Source: Aquiflexum balticum DSM 16537
GTDB taxonomy: Bacteria; Bacteroidota; Bacteroidia; Cytophagales; Cyclobacteriaceae
Reading direction: 5' to 3'
Assembly (NCBI RefSeq): GCF_900176595.1
Contig: NZ_LT838813.1
Span: 2,994,001 to 3,058,000, forward strand
DNA length: 64,000 bases
The position numbers and the translations under genes were made by a program. The notes beneath the pieces are model-generated. The model saw nothing but the letters and a program-made list of their open reading frames with translations. It was not told where the DNA came from and searched no databases. Below are positions 56,132-64,000 of this stretch, piece by piece. The number at the start of each line of letters is the position of its first letter. Position 1 is the stretch's first letter.

Positions 56132-56589
56132 GTCCTAATTTGACTTTTTTATATAAAAAATTATTTTTTATCGATGAGTTTATGAATTTGTCAGAATAAA
56201 TTGATTTAATTTTTGAAGGGTTTATTAAAATTCATATAATTTCTAATACTACTTACTTTAAATTTTTACAAAGCGACAATAAATTAGTGTTAATTACTAA
56301 AATTATTTGCTAAACCGTTTTATTAAATCTAATAAATAATAAAAGTCTGAATACTTTTATAAAAAAAATATTAAATAATTTTCTCATTAATATATTTTTT
56401 ATATTTTTACAAAAGTCAAGATTTGTCTTAATTATAGTTTTACAGTATTTTATTCTAATCTGTTGAAGTAAAGTAGATAAACGTTTTGATGATGATTATG
56501 AATGCCGTGAAAATCAAAATTTCAATTGCCATATTATATTTCAAACTAAACAACTAAAAATTAAATGAAGTAACACTTAATTAAATCCT
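56132..56589. other. AT-rich 5' region of SusC locus 2
   Basis: About 460 bases with extremely low GC, long A/T runs and no coding frame. It probably contains the promoter and a long 5' leader for the SusC gene at 56590. No conserved RNA motif was recognised. Confidence 0.4.
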
Positions 56590-59500
56590 ATGAACAAATT
56601 TGTACAATTAATGCTAGCGATGGTCTTGATATTTGCCTCAGGTATGGAGGCATTTGGCCAGTCGCGGGTTCTTACCGGAAGAGTTGTTGATGCTACCGGA
56701 GAACCGATTCCAGGGGTGAACGTCCTGGACAAAGAAGCAAAAACGGGTACTACCACCGATTTGGATGGTATGTATTCAATTTCGGTAACCAATACTACCA
56801 CATTGGTCTTTTCTTTTATAGGTTTCGAATCCCAAGAAATCGTAATTGGTAATATGTCTGAGTTAAATATAACTTTAACGGAAGATGCGACCGCTTTAAG
56901 TGAAGTGGTGGTTACCGCCCTTGGATTACCTAAAGAAAAGGAAAGACTTGGTTATTCCATAACCACCGTCGGAGGTGATCAAATGGATCTTGCCCGGGAA
57001 CCAAATATTGCCAACTCACTTACAGGTCAGGTAGCAGGCCTAGTTGTAAGAGGAACAAACAGTGGGCCACAAGGTACCGCAAATATAGTTCTTCGAGGTC
57101 TTCCTAGTATCTCCGGTACAGGTTCTCCATTGTTTGTAATCAATGGGATACCCATGGATAATACACAGCTTGGTTCCTCCGGTCAATGGGGTGGAGGTGA
57201 TAATGGAGACGGAATTGGTAATTTAAGCCCTGATGATATTGAATCAATGACAGTTCTTAAGGGACAGGCAGCATCTGCTTTATACGGCGCAAGAGCTTCC
57301 AATGGTGTGATTTTGATTACAACTAAAGGTTCAAAAAGAGGAGGTGATTGGTCTCTTACTTACAATTTAAACGTGATGACAGAACAGGCCATGGATTTCA
57401 CGGACTTCCAACAAGAATATGGTCAAGGTACTGGAGGTAGGCGACCTCAAACTGCCACAGACGCACAAACAACTGGGCGTTTTGCATGGGGAGAGAGAAT
57501 GGGGGGAAATGTGATAGGTTTTGATGGTAATCAATATCCTTATCAACCAGCTGATGAAAATTGGAAGGATTTTTACAGAACAGGAACTAACATTACCAAT
57601 ACACTTGCAGTTTCCAAAGGACTTGGAAAGGACGGTTCTTTTAGGATGTCTATTTCTGATGTAAGATCAGAATCAATTGTACCCAACAGTGGTGTGGACA
57701 GATTAAGTATCAATTTAAATGTGGATCAAAACATTACTGATAAGTTGAATATTTCAGCAATGATCAATTATCTTGATCAACAAAGTACAAACATTCCATT
57801 TTTAAGTGATGGACCTAGAAACCCTAATAACTTTTTGTTACTAGCCCCAAATATTAATCCAGGTATTTTTGCACCGGGTTATGATGAAAATGGACGTGAA
57901 GTTGTCTTTAGTGACGATATATTCGTAACTAACCCATACTTCATCACTGCAAAAGGAATCAATGACAGAGGAAGAAAAAGAACTATTTCAGCGCTATCAG
58001 CCAAGTATAGTTTTGCTCCCAAGACTTATGCTTTGTTTAGAGTTGGTCATGATGTATCAAATGATGACTTCTTTTCGGTTGAACCCACAGGTTTAGCTTA
58101 TACACAGGAACAAAGAGGTAACCTTAATTCAAGGGGATTGTCAACAAGGTCAGAAACGAATATTGATGCGATTTTTGGAACGGAATTCAATTTAACCAAT
58201 GACATTATCTTTGATGGATTGGCAGGGGGAACATTCCGGAACAATAGATTTGAACAAGTCAGTGTCGGGGGTTCTCGATTTGTAATCCCTGGTTTATACT
58301 CTCCATTTAATGTTGATGTATTTAATAGGGGGTATGCTTTCAATGAGCGGGAAGTTGCTTCGGCTTTTTACTCATTAGGCTTTGGCTATAAAGACTTCCT
58401 GACTTTGACCACGACTGGGCGATATGATGTGTATAGTACCTTACCTACTGACAATAACAGCATTTTCTCCCCATCAGTTACAGGAGCTTTCTTGTTTCAT
58501 AAATTTTTGAATCTTCCAGCGCTGGAATTCGCTAAATTTAGGACCAGCTATGCAGTGACAAGTGGTGAACCATTTGATGCATATCAAACCCAGTTTTATT
58601 TCAGTTCTGCGAATACTTTTAACGGGGTTGCCGCAGGTTCATCACCGCTTTCCTTGCCAAACCTTTTCTTAAAACCATTCACAACTGATGAAATAGAAAT
58701 AGGTTTTGATCTTGTCTTCTTTAAAAACCGACTTTCTTTTGACGTTGCTTATTTTACCAAGACAACTAACAATGAGATCTTACCTGCAAGTACCAGTATT
58801 GCATCAGGTTTCGGAAGTGCTGTGGTAGCTACAGGATCTGTAAATAACAGAGGTTTGGAGTTAATGATTTCGGGAACTCCTATTCAAACCCAGAACTTTA
58901 CTTGGAAATCTATGATCAATTTCACGAACGTGACAAATGAAGTTTTGAATACAAACTTAGCCAATACTCCAATAAATCTCGGTCAAAACAGGTCTACGCT
59001 TGGTAATGCAGTAACAGCATATGTGCCAGGGCTTCCAGGTCCTCAAATCAGAGCATTTGATTATCAATATGATGCCCAAGGAAATATTGTTGTGAACCAA
59101 GCAGGTCTTCCTGTCCGTGGAGAACTTAAAAATTGGGGTTCAGTACTTCCTACTCATTATGGAGGTTGGAACAACGAATTCATTTACAAGAAAGTTTCTT
59201 TCACATTCTTGATAGATGGCAGCTTCGGAAACAAAGTATTGTCAGCGACTGAGTTTAATTCACACTTCCGTGGATTACATAAAAATACACTAGTTGGTAG
59301 AGAAGGCGGCGTGACGACAGGTGAATTTACTGCCCCTGCTGAAAATTACTACCAAGCACTGGTTCAGAATGTGACCCGTACGAGTGTAGTCGATGGTGAT
59401 TTCATCAAACTTCGTCAGCTTACATTGGGATACACCTTCTCAGAATCTATGTTCAGGTCTGTTCCAATCTTGAAAGGCTTGACAGCATCGATTGTTGCAA

Positions 59501-59646
59501 GAAATTTGGCCATCTTGTGGAGAAAAGCTGATAATATAGATCCTGAAGCTCAATTCGGATCGAATATTAACTTCTTAGGTATTGAAGGTACCGCTCTGCC
59601 AACTACACGTTCTATTGGCTTCAACCTAAACTTCAAATTGCACTAA
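56590..59646 (+). CDS. SusC/RagA-family TonB-dependent transporter (locus 2)
   Basis: The protein has 1018 residues. A signal peptide (about 1-24) precedes a carboxypeptidase-D-like domain (about 27-105, GRVVDATGEPIPGVNVL), a TonB plug (about 115-235) and the outer-membrane barrel. SusD follows after 2 bp. The GH18 gene downstream hints that chitin-type glycans are imported. Confidence 0.95.
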   Translation: MNKFVQLMLAMVLIFASGMEAFGQSRVLTGRVVDATGEPIPGVNVLDKEAKTGTTTDLDGMYSISVTNTTTLVFSFIGFESQEIVIGNMSELNITLTEDATALSEVVVTALGLPKEKERLGYSITTVGGDQMDLAREPNIANSLTGQVAGLVVRGTNSGPQGTANIVLRGLPSISGTGSPLFVINGIPMDNTQLGSSGQWGGGDNGDGIGNLSPDDIESMTVLKGQAASALYGARASNGVILITTKGSKRGGDWSLTYNLNVMTEQAMDFTDFQQEYGQGTGGRRPQTATDAQTTGRFAWGERMGGNVIGFDGNQYPYQPADENWKDFYRTGTNITNTLAVSKGLGKDGSFRMSISDVRSESIVPNSGVDRLSINLNVDQNITDKLNISAMINYLDQQSTNIPFLSDGPRNPNNFLLLAPNINPGIFAPGYDENGREVVFSDDIFVTNPYFITAKGINDRGRKRTISALSAKYSFAPKTYALFRVGHDVSNDDFFSVEPTGLAYTQEQRGNLNSRGLSTRSETNIDAIFGTEFNLTNDIIFDGLAGGTFRNNRFEQVSVGGSRFVIPGLYSPFNVDVFNRGYAFNEREVASAFYSLGFGYKDFLTLTTTGRYDVYSTLPTDNNSIFSPSVTGAFLFHKFLNLPALEFAKFRTSYAVTSGEPFDAYQTQFYFSSANTFNGVAAGSSPLSLPNLFLKPFTTDEIEIGFDLVFFKNRLSFDVAYFTKTTNNEILPASTSIASGFGSAVVATGSVNNRGLELMISGTPIQTQNFTWKSMINFTNVTNEVLNTNLANTPINLGQNRSTLGNAVTAYVPGLPGPQIRAFDYQYDAQGNIVVNQAGLPVRGELKNWGSVLPTHYGGWNNEFIYKKVSFTFLIDGSFGNKVLSATEFNSHFRGLHKNTLVGREGGVTTGEFTAPAENYYQALVQNVTRTSVVDGDFIKLRQLTLGYTFSESMFRSVPILKGLTASIVARNLAILWRKADNIDPEAQFGSNINFLGIEGTALPTTRSIGFNLNFKLH

Positions 59647-59648
59647 TT

Positions 59649-61250
59649 ATGAAAAAATATATCAGTTTATTTCTACTCAGTAGCTTTTTATTAGTTACAT
59701 CTTGTGATGAGAGATTTGAAGAGCTAAATACGGATCCAAACAGGCCTGGTGCTTCGGTTTTCGACCCAAATCTGCTCCTACCTACCATTAGTTATCAGCA
59801 TGGTAATTTGCTTACGGGATATTCAGGCCCTATCTTATTTCAAAGTATGTGGATTCAGGCCTTGGCCTCTACTTCAACAGGAGGAGCCAACTACTATTCC
59901 AACGCAGATAAATATGTGATTTCTTCAAGCACACCCAGCTACATTGAAGGTAACTGGAACAATGGATTTCAACTTGGTTCAAGAGTGAATCAGTTGCAAA
60001 TTTTGGCACAAGAAAAAGGGTTAACTAATCTTAATGCTGTTGGTGAGATCATGAAAGTAAGTGCTTTGTCCGTTGTTTCGGATACTTACGGTGATATTCC
60101 TTATTCAGAGGCGCTTAAAGCTCAGGAAGGTATTTCTCAACCTAAGTATGATACCCAGACAGAGGTATATAATAAGATGCTTACTGATCTTGAAGCAGCA
60201 TTGAATTCAATTACTCCTTCAGGAGATCCGATAAGAAATGATGTTATGTATAGGGGTGATATTGCCAAATGGAGAAGATTTGGATATTCCCTTATGCTAA
60301 AGTTGGGATTGCGTTTGACTAATGTAAGTTCTTCATCAGCCCAGTCCTGGGTTCAAAAAGCAGTAGCCGGTGGCGTCTTTACATCACCTGACGATGATGC
60401 TTTAGTTCCCTCTGATGAAGCGAATGGGTATTCTAATACAAGTGCCAATGCTTTGAATGTCCCAGATGATGTTTATGAGGTGCGTTGGTCTAAAGTTATG
60501 ATTGATTACTTGAAAGCTACCAATGATCCTCGTTTGAGTATTGTGGCTGAAGTACCCCCTCCAGGACTTGCCGCTAACAGGAATGGTGGGGTAGTAGGAA
60601 ACAATGATCCTGCTGCTCAAATTGGCTTGCCAAACGGGTTTGACCTAAGAGGTGGTGATTTTGATATTTCAGGTCATCCTGATTTCCCTGGTGGAACAGG
60701 TTCTGGTGCTGACCTAGCTCCAATTGGAGCTTACTCAAGACCAACAGCAATTTACAGGAGAAGGAATGCCCCCGTTTTCATTTTGACTTATGCAGAGGTT
60801 CAATTGATGTTGGCTGATGCGGCTGTCCGAGGATTTACTTCCGGATCGGCAGCGGATTTCTACAGAAATGGTGTAGCGGCTGCCTTTACTTCCATTGGAA
60901 AATTTGGTGGAGCAACAGTATCCAATGCAGATGCAATTGCTTATTTGAATGCTAATCCACTGGATGTGAGCTCTCCAAATGCATCATTGAAAATGATCAA
61001 TGAACAGATTTGGGCAACAACCAGTCTTTTTGTGAATTTCTTGGAAGCTTGGAACAATTGGAAACGAACAGGTTTCCCTGTTTTGACACCGGTCAATTTT
61101 CCAGGGAATTTTGGTTCAGGACAAATTCCAAGAAGACAGCCTTACCCTGCCGGAGAATCTAATACAAATCCAGAATCTTTGAACGCTGCAATTTCACGCA
61201 TGGGAGGTGATAATTGGACTACCAAAACTTGGTGGGATGGCGGAAATTAA
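59649..61250 (+). CDS. SusD-like surface lipoprotein (locus 2)
   Basis: The protein has 533 residues. Lipobox VTSC. The opening ERFEELNTDPNRPG and the body match the SusD-like_2 subgroup, which pairs with SusC and binds glycans at the surface. The stop is followed by a UUCG-loop hairpin before the GH18 gene. Confidence 0.93.
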   Translation: MKKYISLFLLSSFLLVTSCDERFEELNTDPNRPGASVFDPNLLLPTISYQHGNLLTGYSGPILFQSMWIQALASTSTGGANYYSNADKYVISSSTPSYIEGNWNNGFQLGSRVNQLQILAQEKGLTNLNAVGEIMKVSALSVVSDTYGDIPYSEALKAQEGISQPKYDTQTEVYNKMLTDLEAALNSITPSGDPIRNDVMYRGDIAKWRRFGYSLMLKLGLRLTNVSSSSAQSWVQKAVAGGVFTSPDDDALVPSDEANGYSNTSANALNVPDDVYEVRWSKVMIDYLKATNDPRLSIVAEVPPPGLAANRNGGVVGNNDPAAQIGLPNGFDLRGGDFDISGHPDFPGGTGSGADLAPIGAYSRPTAIYRRRNAPVFILTYAEVQLMLADAAVRGFTSGSAADFYRNGVAAAFTSIGKFGGATVSNADAIAYLNANPLDVSSPNASLKMINEQIWATTSLFVNFLEAWNNWKRTGFPVLTPVNFPGNFGSGQIPRRQPYPAGESNTNPESLNAAISRMGGDNWTTKTWWDGGN

Positions 61251-61270
61251 TTGCCAAAATCAATTCATAT

Positions 61271-61299
61271 AAAAAAGGTGCTTTCGAGCACCTTTTTTT
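61271..61299 (+). terminator. UUCG-loop hairpin between SusD and GH18
   Basis: AAAGGTGCT-TTCG-AGCACCTTT is a stable stem with a UUCG tetraloop and a T7 run. It may partly end the SusCD message and lower GH18 expression relative to SusCD. Confidence 0.8.
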
Positions 61300-61313
61300 G
61301 TTATATTCAGCTT

Positions 61314-62459
61314 ATGAACAAAAGATCAGTTACTGCACTGCTTGTCTTTTTTTGGTTTAGTATTTCATGCCAGCCACAAAAAAAAGCGCAAGAACCTGAA
61401 GCCACCGATGCGGCTCCTTATAATATAATTGGATATATAGCAGGTTGGAAAGGGGTGGATCTGGAAAAAATCCATGCCCAAAAACTGACTCATATAAATT
61501 ATGCTTTTGCCAATGTGGTAGATGGTGTTGTGATTGAAGGTGAGGGCAGGGCAGAACAAGATAAGGAGAATTTGTCAAAGTTGAGATCTTTAAAATCCAC
61601 CAATCCTGATCTTAAAATCCTTATTTCCATTGGCGGATGGACTTGGTCTGGGGGATTTTCTGACGCAGTGCTGACAGATGAATCCCGTAAAAAATTCACG
61701 GATTCTGCCATAGATTACCTGATAAGGCATGATCTGGATGGATTGGATTTTGATTGGGAATATCCGGGATTGCCAGGGAACAACAATACTTTCAGGAGTG
61801 AGGACAAGGAGAATTTCGTACTTATGCTGAAATCTGTCAGGGAGGCATTGGATAGTCTTGGGGCTTTGAACAATACCTATTATTTAAACACTATAGCATC
61901 TGCTGGATTCAAGAAATACCTTGATGTCAACGATATGGCTGAAGCACAAAAGTATTTGGATTTCATCAATATTATGACTTATGATTTTATAGTTCAGGGC
62001 AATAATCCAACGGGTCACCATGCTAATTTGTATGCGGCGGATAGAGATAAAAGATCTTCTGAAAATGCAGTTTTTGACCATGTTAATGCCGGTATCCCAA
62101 TCGAAAAACTGGTTATGGGTATGGCATTTTATGGCAGAAGTTGGCAAGAAGTCAATCCTGAAAACAATGGGCTTTATCAAATAGGTAAAGGGTGGAAAGG
62201 ATTTCCGTATAGTGAGATTGAAGAGCTGATTGCCGGTGGAGATTATGTACGCTATTGGGATGATTCATCCAAGGCGCCATATTTGTGGAATCCTTCTGAT
62301 AAAATCTTTGTAACTTATGAAGATCCGGAGTCGATTTTTAATAAAGTTCAATTTATCAAAAAACACAAAATGCGCGGGGCTATGTTTTGGGAATACAATG
62401 AAGATTCAGATGAAAGAACTTTGCTTAATGCCATGTATAATGGTTTCAAGACCCCCTGA
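61314..62459 (+). CDS. GH18 chitinase-like lipoprotein
   Basis: About 381 residues from ATG 61314, with lipobox SISC (Cys19). ILISIGGW (about 102-109) and the catalytic D142-G-L-D145-F-D147-W-E149 give the full GH18 motif with acid Glu149; YAFANV, MTYDF and WEYNEDSDER are further landmarks. It cleaves chitin or related GlcNAc polymers, probably at the cell surface. The longer frame from 61251 would run through the terminator and lose the lipobox position, so I reject it. Confidence 0.94.
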   Translation: MNKRSVTALLVFFWFSISCQPQKKAQEPEATDAAPYNIIGYIAGWKGVDLEKIHAQKLTHINYAFANVVDGVVIEGEGRAEQDKENLSKLRSLKSTNPDLKILISIGGWTWSGGFSDAVLTDESRKKFTDSAIDYLIRHDLDGLDFDWEYPGLPGNNNTFRSEDKENFVLMLKSVREALDSLGALNNTYYLNTIASAGFKKYLDVNDMAEAQKYLDFINIMTYDFIVQGNNPTGHHANLYAADRDKRSSENAVFDHVNAGIPIEKLVMGMAFYGRSWQEVNPENNGLYQIGKGWKGFPYSEIEELIAGGDYVRYWDDSSKAPYLWNPSDKIFVTYEDPESIFNKVQFIKKHKMRGAMFWEYNEDSDERTLLNAMYNGFKTP

Positions 62460-62532
62460 TTTCAACAAAGCCAATAGTTAAAAAAAAATTGTTTGAATTA
62501 CTTTTCCTATTGTTAATTAACATAGATATGAA

Positions 62533-63555
62533 ATGGCAAAAAAGAAAATTTCCATAAAAGATATAGCAAGGGAACTCGGGATTTCCATTACAACTGTTTC
62601 ATTTATCCTTAATGGTAAAGCAAAAGAAAAAAGGATAAGTGATGAAATGACCAAAAAGGTTCAGAATTATATCAAAGAGGTTGGTTATACACCAAGTTAT
62701 TTGGCTCAGAGTCTTAGGTTGGGAAAGTCCAAAGTCATCGTTTTTATGATTGAGGATATTTCCAATCAGTTTTTTGCCTCTATCGCTAGAATGATAGAAG
62801 AAAGAGCCTATAAAAATGGCTATAAAATCATCTATTGCAGTACTGAAAATGATACTGAGAAGGCAAAAGAATTGATCAATACCTTTAAAATCAGGAATGT
62901 TGATGGTTTTATTATTACGCCAACTCCGGGTTTGGAACCGACCATTCAGGAATTATTGGAGGAAGATTTGGCATTGGTCCTTTTCGATAGGTGGGTTCCT
63001 TCCATTAATTGCAGCTATGTGATAGTAGAAAATGAAAAAAGTGCTTTTGAGGCTACTTTACACCTTATCCAAAATGGCTGTAAAAAAATCGCATTTCTGA
63101 CTGTTGATTCCGACCAAATGCAAATGAAGGACAGGCTTCAGGGCTACCAAAAAGCAGTAGCTGAGAACAATCTTTCTTCTTCTGTTTTCAAAATTAAATT
63201 TCACAACATAGATGAAAAAGAGGCATATCTAAAAATCATCGAATTTTTCAGAAATAACCAAGGGTTTGATGGCGTATTTTTTGCAACCAACTACCTGGCA
63301 TTTGAAGGACTTCAGGCTTTGGATAATCTTGGAATCAAGGTTCCTGAGGAGGTGAAAGTAGTATCTTTTGATGATCATTATTTTTTCAATCTGTATAAAC
63401 CAAAGATTTCAGCCATTGAACAACCTTTGGAAATCATCGCCGAAAAATTGATGGAAGCGATTTTGCATCATCTTGATTCCAACGAATCTAAACATTCATT
63501 TAAGAAGTTTATTTTACCAAATAAGCTAAATATTAGAGAATCTTCTTCAAATTAA
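62533..63555 (+). CDS. LacI-family transcriptional regulator
   Basis: The protein has 340 residues. The N-terminal HTH (ISIKDIARELGISITTVSFI) and hinge helix (YTPSYLAQSLRLGKS) are followed by a periplasmic-binding-like effector domain (about 62-335). It lies between the GH18 gene and a sugar kinase and probably senses a breakdown sugar of that locus. Confidence 0.94.
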   Translation: MAKKKISIKDIARELGISITTVSFILNGKAKEKRISDEMTKKVQNYIKEVGYTPSYLAQSLRLGKSKVIVFMIEDISNQFFASIARMIEERAYKNGYKIIYCSTENDTEKAKELINTFKIRNVDGFIITPTPGLEPTIQELLEEDLALVLFDRWVPSINCSYVIVENEKSAFEATLHLIQNGCKKIAFLTVDSDQMQMKDRLQGYQKAVAENNLSSSVFKIKFHNIDEKEAYLKIIEFFRNNQGFDGVFFATNYLAFEGLQALDNLGIKVPEEVKVVSFDDHYFFNLYKPKISAIEQPLEIIAEKLMEAILHHLDSNESKHSFKKFILPNKLNIRESSSN

Positions 63556-63724
63556 CAGAAAAATGATAGTAAACACTGTTGTTTTTGATGATTTGTCAAA
63601 AATAAATTATATTTTTAATAAATCGTTTTAGTATCTGTCATTCCAATTTCATTAATTTATTTCTTAGAAAGTATATTTACAGGCAAGTTATTTCTGGTTG
63701 TTGTAAGTTAACGGGATCTTATTT

Positions 63725-64000
63725 ATGTCAAAAAAAATAATCCTATCCGGTGATATTGGAGGGTCTCATATCACAGTGGGTAGATTTATTGGAAATGATT
63801 CAGTTTTCAAATTGGAAGATTTGAAAAGAGAATCCATTGATTCCTATGCACCCAAATCCATAATTTTGGATCATTGGGTTTCTATTTTAACTGATCTTGT
63901 TCATCCCAACGAAGATTATTTGTTGTCTTTGGCAATACCTGCCCCATTTGATTATAAAAATGGAATTTGTTTAATTGAAAAACAGGGTAAATTCAGACAT
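63725..64000 (+). CDS. ROK-type sugar kinase, truncated by the window end
   Basis: The first 92 residues are visible. LSGDIGGSHITVGRF is the N-terminal ATP-phosphate motif of ROK/hexokinase-like kinases, and LSLAIPAPFDYKNG matches the typical 'P-G/P' strand. Downstream of a LacI regulator and chitinase it may phosphorylate glucosamine or GlcNAc-type sugars. The rest of the gene lies outside the window. Confidence 0.78.
   Translation, partial: MSKKIILSGDIGGSHITVGRFIGNDSVFKLEDLKRESIDSYAPKSIILDHWVSILTDLVHPNEDYLLSLAIPAPFDYKNGICLIEKQGKFRH

Noticed and set aside
1-64000. CRISPR arrays, tRNA or rRNA genes
   Set aside because: No regularly spaced repeats, CCA-ending cloverleaf or rRNA core sequences were recognised by eye; a covariance-model scan was not possible.

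Overview
The window reads as chromosomal DNA of a Gram-negative Bacteroidota, most likely order Cytophagales, family Cyclobacteriaceae or a close relative. The support is two SusC/SusD polysaccharide loci, a type III glutamine synthetase, LpxK, menaquinone genes, DUF3857 proteins, a large Bacteroidota-type urocanase and many TTG/GTG starts with weak Shine-Dalgarno signals. The genus cannot be fixed from the sequence alone. No rRNA, tRNA or CRISPR array was seen.

Region 1 (about 1-12.6 kb, all + strand) is accessory and AT-rich. It has a HlyD-type adaptor and a C39-peptidase ABC exporter. These are followed by a small HTH protein that carries an apparent double-glycine cleavage motif, and then four CPBP-family intramembrane protease homologues. 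Interspersed are at least three intact double-glycine precursor peptides, two decayed ones and several tiny membrane proteins that may be immunity proteins. Three of the peptide genes are preceded by the same roughly 130-bp, apparently structured 5' element. Two of those elements abut decayed fragments of hutU, whose intact copy lies just downstream. This peptide-secretion island is the most novel part of the window.

Region 2 (12.6-20.6 kb) is the histidine-utilisation cluster hutH-hutI-hutU on the - strand, with a divergent LysR regulator. An IS110-family element sits between hutI and hutU, apparently inside a palindromic repeat. Region 3 (20.7-24.6 kb) holds a MazEF-like and a VapBC-like toxin-antitoxin pair, an XRE-domain membrane protein and an MFS transporter.

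Region 4 (24.6-35 kb) is a polysaccharide utilisation locus: a divergent propeller/LuxR sensor-regulator, SusC, SusD, a PKD lipoprotein and a GH16 glucanase. A laminarin-like beta-glucan is the likely substrate. Region 5 (35-56.1 kb) is housekeeping: menD, menF and a hotdog thioesterase; a histidine phosphatase; Nif3 and zinc-ribbon proteins; lpxK; a large putative outer-membrane beta-barrel protein; a MiaE-like protein; an ABC permease; a GMC oxidoreductase; two DUF3857 transglutaminase-like proteins; mtaB; and glnN.

Region 6 (56.6-64 kb) is a second locus: SusC, SusD, a GH18 chitinase-like lipoprotein, a LacI-type regulator and the start of a ROK-type sugar kinase. It suggests uptake and phosphorylation of chitin-type or other GlcNAc-containing glycans. 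The window ends inside the kinase gene.
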